DNA of 19,270 nt, from positions 1 through 19,270 of the forward strand of contig JAFZMA010000072.1 of assembly GCA_017551215.1 (NCBI GenBank). Direction: 5' to 3'. The number at the start of each line of letters is the position of its first letter. Position 1 is the stretch's first letter. This stretch comes from Bacteroidales bacterium. Lineage in GTDB: Bacteria > Bacteroidota > Bacteroidia > Bacteroidales > UBA932. Below are positions 1 through 6,148 of this stretch, piece after piece. Under the pieces are notes generated by a model. The model had not been told where the DNA came from and made no database searches. It saw nothing but the letters and a program-made list of their open reading frames with translations. Both the position numbers and the translations under genes were made by a program.

Positions 1-908
1 AGAACCTTGGCCTTTGCAGATGCGGACGAAACAGCCTGACTGTAATCCACACAAACGGTAAAATCCTGAGGAGAGATGGTTTTCTTGCGTCCATATTCCT
101 CTTTGAAAGAGACTGTTACAGTAGACGGCACCAATATCATCCTGGCTCCTTCCTCAAGGTTTCTAACCTCCACCGGAAGGCTTAGGCTACGTCCGACATA
201 GCGTCCAACATTGAGGTGATAGACGGTTTTGGTTTCGGACATCTGGACTCCGCTTATCTGCTCTATGTCTGCCTCTCCCTGAATGCTTCTTTTAATGGAA
301 CGGGCTGTGATTTTTTCCGTAAAGACGGAATCTATAGTTTTGATTATACTTTCCTGACCGTTGATAAGCACAGAATCGGGTTTGAGATAAACCCGGTCCA
401 AAGGCATATACTGTGGCCTGAAACTCAAATCCGCCCTAAAGCAAACAGGTACCTTTTTCTGAAAAGTCTTTGGGAAGATAAACACTATGGTATCTGCAAC
501 TATCTCGTCTATAGTAAGGTATCCGTCCAGTTTCTCCGCTGCCTTATCCTTGAGTTGAGAACTCAGTATGAAGAATGCATCTTCCTTGCCGTTTAGCGGA
601 CGAAGCGCGGAAGGTTCTGCACGGAAAGTCAGAGTCTCCCCTTTTTTTCTTGCGGAAAGTTTGTGACGCAGAAGATAGAAGCCTGAAGAAGTGCCACGGA
701 TAGTCAGCGGATCCTGGGAGACTGATTTGAAGACGCGGCCTTCCATAGGTGACGAAAGCTCCACGCTGTAGTGGTAAACATAACGGTACTGGAGGCTTAA
801 TTTCATCACGCCCCAAACTATGAGTGCCACAAGAAGAGAAATGACAAGAACCACCACTTCTCCACCCCAGGTAATCTTTAACCCCTTATGCAGATCTTCG
901 TAAGCCAA
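1..908 (-). CDS. YbbR-like domain protein (partial, runs off left edge)
   Basis: About 302 residues are visible; the C-terminus lies beyond the left edge. A short cytoplasmic N-terminus is followed by one membrane segment (about residues 18-35, VVVLVISLLVALIVWGV). The rest is an extracytoplasmic, beta-rich chain of the YbbR type, seen in stretches such as VELSSPMEGRVFKS and VYLKPDSVLINGQES. No ATG fits the N-terminus. The best start is a TTG at 908-906, three bases after the yajC stop, because that stop is in the same frame and no earlier start is possible. It is the third gene of nusB > yajC > this gene; in many Bacteroidales coaE follows, which would lie outside the window. In Firmicutes a YbbR protein (CdaR) controls diadenylate cyclase CdaA. 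I infer no such role here because no cyclase is visible. The family call is fairly secure; the function is unknown. Confidence 0.82.
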   Translation of the reverse strand, partial: MAYEDLHKGLKITWGGEVVVLVISLLVALIVWGVMKLSLQYRYVYHYSVELSSPMEGRVFKSVSQDPLTIRGTSSGFYLLRHKLSARKKGETLTFRAEPSALRPLNGKEDAFFILSSQLKDKAAEKLDGYLTIDEIVADTIVFIFPKTFQKKVPVCFRADLSFRPQYMPLDRVYLKPDSVLINGQESIIKTIDSVFTEKITARSIKRSIQGEADIEQISGVQMSETKTVYHLNVGRYVGRSLSLPVEVRNLEEGARMILVPSTVTVSFKEEYGRKKTISPQDFTVCVDYSQAVSSASAKAKV

Positions 909-911
909 TTT

Positions 912-1238
912 CTACTGTTGCTGTGCGTCTGAAAAATCCCTTACCAGAGAGCTCTTTGCAACCTTGATGCGGACATTTGTATCTATTCTCATCATGACAT
1001 AGTTTCCGTTTTCAGGAATCTCGTCTATGGTACCGTAAATACCGCCAACGGTTACAACCTTGTCTCCCTTCTTGAGTTCGTTGCGGAACTTCTGCAATTC
1101 TTTCTGTTTCTTCTGCTGCGGACGTATCATAAGGAAATACATGATTGCAAAGATTGCAACCATCATGATAATGAGGGACATTCCGCCTCCACCCTGTTGC
1201 GGAGCCTGAGCCTGAAGAATGAATGTAATAATGTTCAT
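912..1238 (-). CDS. yajC: Preprotein translocase subunit YajC
   Basis: This is a 108-residue small membrane protein. Residues about 20-37 form one hydrophobic helix (MSLIIMMVAIFAIMYFLM). The YajC signature IRPQQKKQKELQKF follows immediately, then a compact soluble domain with GDKVVTVGGIYGTIDEI. YajC associates with the SecDF complex of the Sec translocon at the inner membrane. The Gln/Gly-rich N-terminus (ILQAQAPQQGGGG) before the helix is common in Bacteroidota homologues, which supports the ATG at 1238 over the internal Met20. The gene lies 21 bp downstream of nusB and 3 bp upstream of the YbbR-domain gene, so the three are almost certainly co-transcribed. Confidence 0.95.
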   Translation of the reverse strand: MNIITFILQAQAPQQGGGGMSLIIMMVAIFAIMYFLMIRPQQKKQKELQKFRNELKKGDKVVTVGGIYGTIDEIPENGNYVMMRIDTNVRIKVAKSSLVRDFSDAQQQ

Positions 1239-1259
1239 ATTGTCTTGATTTATTGATTT

Positions 1260-2204
1260 CTAAAAACCGCCAACCATTCCGGCGGGATCTTTTGTGATAT
1301 TACCCTTTGAATACTCGTCTTTAAGTATAGTGTTCAGAAGACCGTTTACAAACGAGTAGCTCTTTGGCGTGCTGTAGTGCTTTGCAAGTTCCACATACTC
1401 GTCTATTGTAACCTTGAACGGGATGTTCCTGAAAGTCTTGGCCTCTGCCAATCCCATGGCAACCAGGAGAATATCAGACTGCACAACTCTGGCCACATCC
1501 CAATTCGACATATAGGAAGTAACCGTTTCAGCCAGATCGTCATATTCAACGATGACACTTCCTACGAGCTTGCGGGCAAACTCCTTGTCAGCCTCCTCTT
1601 CAAAAAGCTCCGGTACCGCAACATAGCCTGAAGCCGCAATCCCTTTGAGGTTCTTGAGTATCTGCTCAAGTACATAGTCAAGGTCGTCCGCCCACCAGAT
1701 GCACTCGCTTTCCAGAGCGTCTTCCAGGACACTGTTCCCGGAAAGAAGGCTTGAATAAACGTGACGGAAAAGATTAAGGGCATCTGCCAGGACAGGAGTC
1801 TTTCTCCTGACGAATCCCTTGAAAAACCTGGAAGAAACCATCGCTGAGTATACTGATTTCAAGGGAGTTTCCAGATTACTCCAGCTGATTCCACTGTTTG
1901 TGCACCAGTTGTTGAATTCAGCATCGGCCTTTATAAGAGCGGAGAACGCGTTGTCCGCGAATTTCCTGTTCTGTTCCACAATGGAAAGATCCGGTTTGAA
2001 CTTGCGCATCTGCTGGGAAATCTTGTCCTCTGCCACGGGTATCATGGCGGAAGGAAGGAGAGCCATAAGGCAATAAAGCCTGCGGGTCATTTCCAGTGAT
2101 TGCATGAGTTCCTTCTCTGCAGCCGAGGTATCTGTATTTTCCGTGGTTATCCTGCTGTAAAGCTCCTTGAAAGCCTTAGTTCTTATCAGTGTCCTGCTTA
2201 TCAT
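1260..2204 (-). CDS. nusB: Transcription antitermination factor NusB (long Bacteroidota form)
   Basis: This is a 314-residue protein, about twice the length of E. coli NusB (139 residues). The C-terminal part, roughly residues 225-295, carries the NusB signature: WDVARVVQSDILLVAMGLAE, then IPFKVTIDEYVELAKHYS and SFVNGLLNTILKD. NusB binds boxA RNA with NusE (S10) and supports antitermination on rRNA operons in the cytoplasm. The first ~150 residues are helical-looking and charged, starting RTLIRTKAFKELYSRI; that start resembles the first NusB helix, so the extension may be an insertion within the fold rather than a simple added domain. It is the first gene of the nusB > yajC > YbbR operon, with a perfect Bacteroidota -7 element 23 bp upstream of the ATG. 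The long form is usual in the phylum. Confidence 0.93.
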   Translation of the reverse strand: MISRTLIRTKAFKELYSRITTENTDTSAAEKELMQSLEMTRRLYCLMALLPSAMIPVAEDKISQQMRKFKPDLSIVEQNRKFADNAFSALIKADAEFNNWCTNSGISWSNLETPLKSVYSAMVSSRFFKGFVRRKTPVLADALNLFRHVYSSLLSGNSVLEDALESECIWWADDLDYVLEQILKNLKGIAASGYVAVPELFEEEADKEFARKLVGSVIVEYDDLAETVTSYMSNWDVARVVQSDILLVAMGLAEAKTFRNIPFKVTIDEYVELAKHYSTPKSYSFVNGLLNTILKDEYSKGNITKDPAGMVGGF

Positions 2205-2227
2205 CTGACAACAGTTTAATAATTAGA

Positions 2228-2235
2228 CAAAGATA
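2228..2235 (-). promoter_or_regulatory. Predicted -7 element of the nusB operon promoter
   Basis: On the minus strand this reads TATCTTTG, a perfect match to the Bacteroidota -7 consensus TAnnTTTG. It sits 23 bp upstream of the nusB ATG, which predicts a leader of about 15-20 bases. No clear TTTG or TTG is seen at the expected -33 spacing. It is one arm of a perfect 10-bp inverted repeat shared with the divergent promoter. Confidence 0.65.
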
Positions 2236-2253
2236 ATGAAAGATATTTTTTTT

Positions 2254-2261
2254 TATCTTTG
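2254..2261 (+). promoter_or_regulatory. Predicted -7 element of the DUF3276 gene promoter
   Basis: TATCTTTG matches TAnnTTTG exactly and is the mirror image of the nusB -7 element. It predicts transcription starting at about 2265-2268. That excludes the upstream in-frame ATG at 2236 as translation start and leaves a short leader before the ATG codons at 2281 and 2287. The -33 position holds no recognisable TTTG. Confidence 0.65.
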
Positions 2262-2280
2262 TCATCAAATTAAATTTTAC

Positions 2281-2649
2281 ATGATTATGTATCAAGAAGA
2301 TTTTGATAATTCTTTCTCTCAGGAGAAAAGCGGGGATGATATTTATTCAAGGCCTGTAAGAGCCGGCAAGAGAACTTATTTCTTCGATGTCAAGGCTACA
2401 AAGAACAACGATTACTACCTTACCATAACCGAGAGCAAGCGCAAGGTTGAGAAGGACGGACGTTTTTCTTACGACAAGCACAAGATTTTCCTCTACAAGG
2501 AAGATTTCGAGAAGTTTGCCGCAGGTCTGCAGGAAGTTGTGCAGTACATTAAGGAGAAATGCCCTGTACAGGAAAGAGTTTACACAGAGTCTTCTGAAGA
2601 AGCACCAAGAAAGAGTGACTTCACAGATGTAGATTTTGACAAATTATAG
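2281..2649 (+). CDS. DUF3276 / PUR-alpha-like nucleic-acid-binding protein
   Basis: This is a small acidic-basic protein of about 122 residues. The core, about residues 20-90, reads SRPVRAGKRTYFFDVKATKNNDYYLTITESKR, then RFSYDKHKIFLYKEDFEKFAAGLQEVVQYI. This is the beta-beta-beta-beta-alpha PUR repeat pattern found in the Bacteroidota DUF3276 family, whose eukaryotic relatives (Pur-alpha) bind single-stranded DNA and RNA. The tail is acidic (SSEEAPRKSDFTDVDFDKL). I chose ATG 2281 (MIMYQEDFDN) rather than ATG 2236, because the predicted -7 element and start site lie between the two; ATG 2287 is equally possible. The gene is monocistronic, divergent from nusB, and closed by a terminator. The exact target in bacteria is not established. 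Confidence 0.86.
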   Translation: MIMYQEDFDNSFSQEKSGDDIYSRPVRAGKRTYFFDVKATKNNDYYLTITESKRKVEKDGRFSYDKHKIFLYKEDFEKFAAGLQEVVQYIKEKCPVQERVYTESSEEAPRKSDFTDVDFDKL

Positions 2650-2684
2650 TTTTTGATCACAATACACAAGTTGGTATGGAAAAT

Positions 2685-2717
2685 AAAACCCCGAAAGCAT
2701 TAAACTTCCGGGGTTTT
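2685..2717. terminator. Bidirectional intrinsic terminator
   Basis: The left arm AAAACCCCGAAAG (2685-2697) and the right arm CTTCCGGGGTTTT (2705-2717) form a 13-bp stem with one A-C mismatch and a 7-base loop. U-rich ends occur in both directions. It lies between the converging DUF3276 gene (plus) and tRNA-Cys (minus) and can serve both. Confidence 0.85.
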
Positions 2718-2727
2718 CTTCAGGTTG

Positions 2728-2798
2728 AGGTACCAAGCAGAATCGAACTGCTGTACGCGGTTTTGCAGACCGCTGCCTAGCCACTCGGCCATGGTACC
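2728..2798 (-). tRNA. tRNA-Cys (anticodon GCA)
   Basis: Read on the minus strand, this 71-base gene folds as a standard cloverleaf. The acceptor GGTACCA pairs with TGGTACC. The D arm is GCC...GGC. The anticodon stem GCGGT/ACCGC encloses loop CTGCAAA with anticodon GCA. The T stem AGCAG/CTGCT encloses TTCGATT. The discriminator base is U, the known cysteine identity determinant. CCA is not encoded (TCAA follows), so it must be added after transcription. It decodes UGC/UGU. Confidence 0.97.
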
Positions 2799-2810
2799 GG
2801 ATTGGGAATG

Positions 2811-2842
2811 CAAATATAGTAAAATTTCTGATATCTACTCAA
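2811..2842 (-). promoter_or_regulatory. Predicted promoter of tRNA-Cys
   Basis: On the minus strand TTG (2842-2840), 21 bases of spacing, then TATATTTG (2818-2811) match the Bacteroidota -33 and -7 elements at the right distance. The -7 element ends 12 bp before the mature tRNA 5' end. The -33 TTG lies in the last sense codons of the upstream rRNA methyltransferase gene, so the tRNA can be transcribed independently of that operon. Confidence 0.7.
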
Positions 2843-4031
2843 CAAACAGGACCAAACCTTTCAGATACTCCCCTTCCGGATGGCAAATGTCTACCGGATG
2901 GTCTGCCGGCTGGGTAAGGCGGTGGATAATCCTGACCTTTCTCTTTGCCATGGACGCGGCACTGAAGACGGCAAGGGCGAAATCAATCTTGTCTACAACC
3001 TGCGAGCAGCTGAAAGTGAACACTATACCGCCCTCCGAAACCTTCTCTATAGCCATGGCGTTGAGCTTCTTGTAAGCCCTGAGAGCATTCTGCTTTGCGC
3101 TCAGATGCTTGGCGAATGCAGGCGGATCCACAACCATCAGCTGATACTTCCCTTTCTCCACATTCCTGAGGTATTCGATGGCATCTGTGCAAACGCATTC
3201 GCACCCGTCTTTGAACCCGTTCAGTTCCAGATTCTTTCGGCAGGCATCAATTGCCAGGCGGGAACTGTCTACGGAATCGCAGCCTACAGCGCCTCCTTTC
3301 ATGGCGTAAACAGAAAATCCCCCGGTGTAGCAGAAGAGATTCAGCACCCTCCTGCCTTCCGAGAATTTGCCCACAAGGTTGCGGTTGTCTCTCTGGTCCA
3401 GGAAGAAGCCGGTCTTCTGCCCCTTCTCCCAGTCTACAAGGAAGCGGCAGCCGTTCTCCAGCACTTCTGTCTGGGACTCAGGGCTGTAGCCATCGCGGAG
3501 GAAGAGATAGTCATCATCCCCCACAAAGGTTCCGATAGGAGTGGATTTGGAATAAATGGCGTCTATCCTGTCTTTAAATACTTCCTTAATTGCCTCAGCG
3601 ATAATATTTCTGGAGCCGTACATGCCTGCGGAATGAGTCTGCATAACGGCAATCCTGCCGTAGATGTCCACTATCAAGCCGGGCAGATAATCACCCTCTC
3701 CATGAACAAGGCGGAAACAGTTTGTTGAACCGTCTGCAAGGGACGGGAGGGCTGCCTTCCTGAGTTCCAGCGCCCGTGATATCCTTGATATAAAAAAAGT
3801 TACATCCGGCTCTGAATCATCCCACACCAGCATCCTTACCATTATGGAACCTTTCTGGAAATGTCCTTTGCCAAGGAGGATTCCGTCTGAGGATAGCACT
3901 CTTACAAGCTCTCCGTTTTCAGGATTGCCGAGTATCTTGGACACTGCTCCGGAAAATACCCAGGGATGGAATCTCTGCAGGGAGCCTTCCTTTCCTTTCC
4001 TGAGAACTACGGCTTTGCTGTTGTTTTCCAT
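2835..4031 (-). CDS. rlmI: Class I SAM-dependent 23S rRNA methyltransferase, RlmI-like
   Basis: This 398-residue protein (E. coli RlmI has 396) has an N-terminal PUA-like RNA-binding domain (about 1-75, with AVVLRKGKEGSLQRFHPWVFSGAV). An EEHEE-type middle region follows, then a Rossmann methyltransferase domain. Visible signatures are QKTGFFLDQRDNR (205-217), SAM motif I NLFCYTGGFS (231-240), motif IV DPPAF (302-306) and the FTFSCS segment (340-343) holding the conserved cysteine. The family (COG1092) methylates C5 of a cytidine in 23S rRNA; RlmI makes m5C1962 in E. coli. The site is inferred by homology only. It lies 21 bp downstream of the exonuclease gene as the last protein gene of the purM-like operon, and tRNA-Cys follows 36 bp later. 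Confidence 0.88.
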   Translation of the reverse strand: MENNSKAVVLRKGKEGSLQRFHPWVFSGAVSKILGNPENGELVRVLSSDGILLGKGHFQKGSIMVRMLVWDDSEPDVTFFISRISRALELRKAALPSLADGSTNCFRLVHGEGDYLPGLIVDIYGRIAVMQTHSAGMYGSRNIIAEAIKEVFKDRIDAIYSKSTPIGTFVGDDDYLFLRDGYSPESQTEVLENGCRFLVDWEKGQKTGFFLDQRDNRNLVGKFSEGRRVLNLFCYTGGFSVYAMKGGAVGCDSVDSSRLAIDACRKNLELNGFKDGCECVCTDAIEYLRNVEKGKYQLMVVDPPAFAKHLSAKQNALRAYKKLNAMAIEKVSEGGIVFTFSCSQVVDKIDFALAVFSAASMAKRKVRIIHRLTQPADHPVDICHPEGEYLKGLVLFVE

Positions 4032-4052
4032 AACTGCCTGTCTTGATTTCTG

Positions 4053-4634
4053 TTAAACGGACATAAGCTTCAGATACATCTGGCGGCAAACCCACGCGTC
4101 TATGGCCGCGTATCTTAGCTGGGCGTCGCTTAGTCTGCTGCTTTCCCAGTTTGAGAGCTGCTGAGATTTGGATACCCTGATACCCAGTATAATGGCGCTC
4201 ATTTTCCTGACGCTTTTTTCTTCTATTCCAAATTTCTCCGCGATGGTCTGAAGATCTGCAAAGCCTCCCGCTTCAAAACTGGAATACCAGTTGAGGCCGT
4301 GAATATCGTCCCTTACAGCCGCCCCTACCTTGATGATGGAAGGGTCTGAGAGAAGGTTTGCCAGACCATCTGGCAGGCCAAGCTGCTGAAGGCGAAATAT
4401 ATAAGCGTGATCTGCCGTGGAAAGCTGGAGAAGAGCCATGTGGTTCTTTGGAGCCTTTGCCACAAAGCAAGGCTTGGTCTCTGTGTCAAACCCGATAACC
4501 TTCTCGGCCCTTAACGTCTTGAGAGCCTGACGGTAAACATGGTCTTCTGTTTCTACAACGGTAATCTCCCCGTGAAATTCAGCCATTGGCAACTGCTCTA
4601 TCTGCTCAGTTGCTATATGTGGAAGGAATGACAT
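4053..4634 (-). CDS. DEDDy-type 3'-5' exonuclease domain protein (RNase D-like)
   Basis: This 193-residue protein consists of essentially one DnaQ/RNase D fold. Exo I is GFDTETKP with D50 and E52. Exo II lies in KVGAAVRDDIHGL with D109 or D110. Exo III is RYAAIDAW with Y175 and D179 in the YxxxD spacing of the DEDDy class. All four metal-binding acidic positions therefore appear intact. It has no HRDC domain, so it is much shorter than RNase D (about 375 residues). Such short proteins are common in Bacteroidota and their substrate (RNA or DNA) is not settled. Its ATG follows the racemase-like gene's TAG with no intervening base, which implies translational coupling. Confidence 0.87.
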   Translation of the reverse strand: MSFLPHIATEQIEQLPMAEFHGEITVVETEDHVYRQALKTLRAEKVIGFDTETKPCFVAKAPKNHMALLQLSTADHAYIFRLQQLGLPDGLANLLSDPSIIKVGAAVRDDIHGLNWYSSFEAGGFADLQTIAEKFGIEEKSVRKMSAIILGIRVSKSQQLSNWESSRLSDAQLRYAAIDAWVCRQMYLKLMSV

Positions 4635-6131
4635 CTACTTGAGTTTTTCTTTTATCATTTCGTACGTGAACGGAACGAGACTCTGGATTCTTTTCAGGTT
4701 ATCCGGATTCAGATTGTCTCTGCTGAACGGGACAACCACAGTTGTAACATCCTCTGTTCCAACAGCACGGCCGTATTTAAAGTCGTGGGTAAGACCTCCG
4801 TTTTGCTCCAGGTTCTTGGTTGCAACCCAGTAAGAAGGAACAGATATGAAGGCATCTACCTGGCCTCTTCTGGTACGGAGTGCCATCAGCTTCTCTTCCC
4901 TGAGTATCTTGCAGCATTCAATTGCCGTAAACACAGCAGGATCTATGAACGTAAAGTCATCTGCAATCAAATGAGCGTAAATGAGTTTGCCGTTCCTGCG
5001 GTAAGTTCTCAATTCATCTATTGTCTTCTTAAGGGTGTCAAGAAGGAACGGGTAATGGGTGCATCCCAGAATAATGCTCTTTAACGGAGCCTGCTCAGGA
5101 GACTGGCGCAGCTGTTCCAGCAGGCTCACAAGGTGGAATCTTGCGTAGTTGGATGCCGAATTTAGCTGGAACTCAGTAAATTTCTTATTCACTTTCTTAT
5201 AGAGGACAGCCCCGTCTGCATAGTTGAAATTGTACACGTCCAGCAAGTCTTCCTTGATGTCATCCGGCTCGTCTCCAAGTTTAGGCCCCCTGTATGTGTC
5301 TCTCGGAGCATTGAGGGAAAGGTCTACAAAATCCTTCTCCAAATCCACGGCCTCGGCGAATCCAGCACCCTTCTGGTTAACTATCTGGATAAAGCCGTCG
5401 TAGTTGCGCTCTTTCTTAACCTGAATAATGGTTCTGCGGTATGCGTCAGAGTCTATGGTTCCGATAGTTGCCATAACGCCAACAGCCAGTGAATCTCTCT
5501 CGCGGCTTGAGGCAATGTCGTCGAATGTTGCGTTAACTCCGGCATTTATAACCCCGATTACCTTGACTCCCGTTCCGGAAAGTTCCAGGAGAGTCTTGAT
5601 ATCGTTGAGTCCGTATGCGGTAGCGGTATTGCAGGCAATTACAATAATCTTGCATCTCTGCTTCTTGCCCTTGGCATATTTGTCTGAACTTAACTCGTAA
5701 TACTTGTCGCCGAGGAGGAAGAGAGCGTCCTTTACCGCAAGTTCCCTCAGATAATCTGCCTTGCCCTCTGAAGAATAGGTTCCGTATGGCATATTGGCCT
5801 GATCTGCAAGGTACTGGAAATCTTCTCCCCTGAAATCAGGAATTCCGTCAGGCTCTGCGTCCCCGTCTATATTGTCCAGATTGTCAGACTTGAGTATTAC
5901 CTCCAGAACCGTAAGTCCTCCCGTTCCGGAATCAAACACTCCTATAGGGAGCTGGCTGCGGTCATCCTTCTCAGGGAAACGGTCAAAGTCCGCATACCAC
6001 AGACTGGACGGCTCGTTAAGGGCCTTTTCCGTTACCGGAATAATCTCCACGTCTGTTTTCTTCTTGTCCTTGCAGGAAGAAAGCCCTACCAGCACAAGGG
6101 TTAAAATCAGGAAAGGAAATAATCTTTTCAT
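4635..6131 (-). CDS. Glutamate/aspartate racemase-family lipoprotein (498 aa)
   Basis: The N-terminus MKRLFPFLILTLVLVGLSSC is a lipoprotein signal with an LSSC lipobox, so C20 should be lipidated. The mature protein carries the MurI motifs in order: FDSGTGG (66-72), ADQANMPYG (109-117), VIACNTATA with C167, GVMATIGTIDSDAY (218-231) and LGCTHYPFL with C357. Both catalytic cysteines are present, so it should be able to racemise an acidic amino acid or a related compound. At 498 residues it is far longer than MurI (about 265-290). The extra length lies in insertions (about 81-105, 143-160, 264-330) and a longer C-terminus. The exported location is at odds with cytoplasmic D-glutamate supply for peptidoglycan precursors. 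It lies 17 bp after the purM-like gene and abuts the exonuclease gene. The fold is secure; substrate and role are unknown. Confidence 0.85.
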   Translation of the reverse strand: MKRLFPFLILTLVLVGLSSCKDKKKTDVEIIPVTEKALNEPSSLWYADFDRFPEKDDRSQLPIGVFDSGTGGLTVLEVILKSDNLDNIDGDAEPDGIPDFRGEDFQYLADQANMPYGTYSSEGKADYLRELAVKDALFLLGDKYYELSSDKYAKGKKQRCKIIVIACNTATAYGLNDIKTLLELSGTGVKVIGVINAGVNATFDDIASSRERDSLAVGVMATIGTIDSDAYRRTIIQVKKERNYDGFIQIVNQKGAGFAEAVDLEKDFVDLSLNAPRDTYRGPKLGDEPDDIKEDLLDVYNFNYADGAVLYKKVNKKFTEFQLNSASNYARFHLVSLLEQLRQSPEQAPLKSIILGCTHYPFLLDTLKKTIDELRTYRRNGKLIYAHLIADDFTFIDPAVFTAIECCKILREEKLMALRTRRGQVDAFISVPSYWVATKNLEQNGGLTHDFKYGRAVGTEDVTTVVVPFSRDNLNPDNLKRIQSLVPFTYEMIKEKLK

Positions 6132-6148
6132 ATCTCTAACTATTTGAT

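Noticed and set aside
216..596. A 126-codon plus-strand open frame opposite the YbbR-domain gene
   Set aside because: The minus strand is continuously open across it with YbbR-like sequence; the plus frame has no features.
2236..2280. Upstream ATG at 2236 as start of the DUF3276 protein
   Set aside because: It would place the predicted promoter inside the coding sequence and add an atypical Phe/Cys/His-rich N-terminus.
2880..3728. A 282-codon plus-strand open frame opposite the RlmI-like gene
   Set aside because: It lies entirely antisense to a gene with clear methyltransferase motifs, and it has no family signature or promoter.
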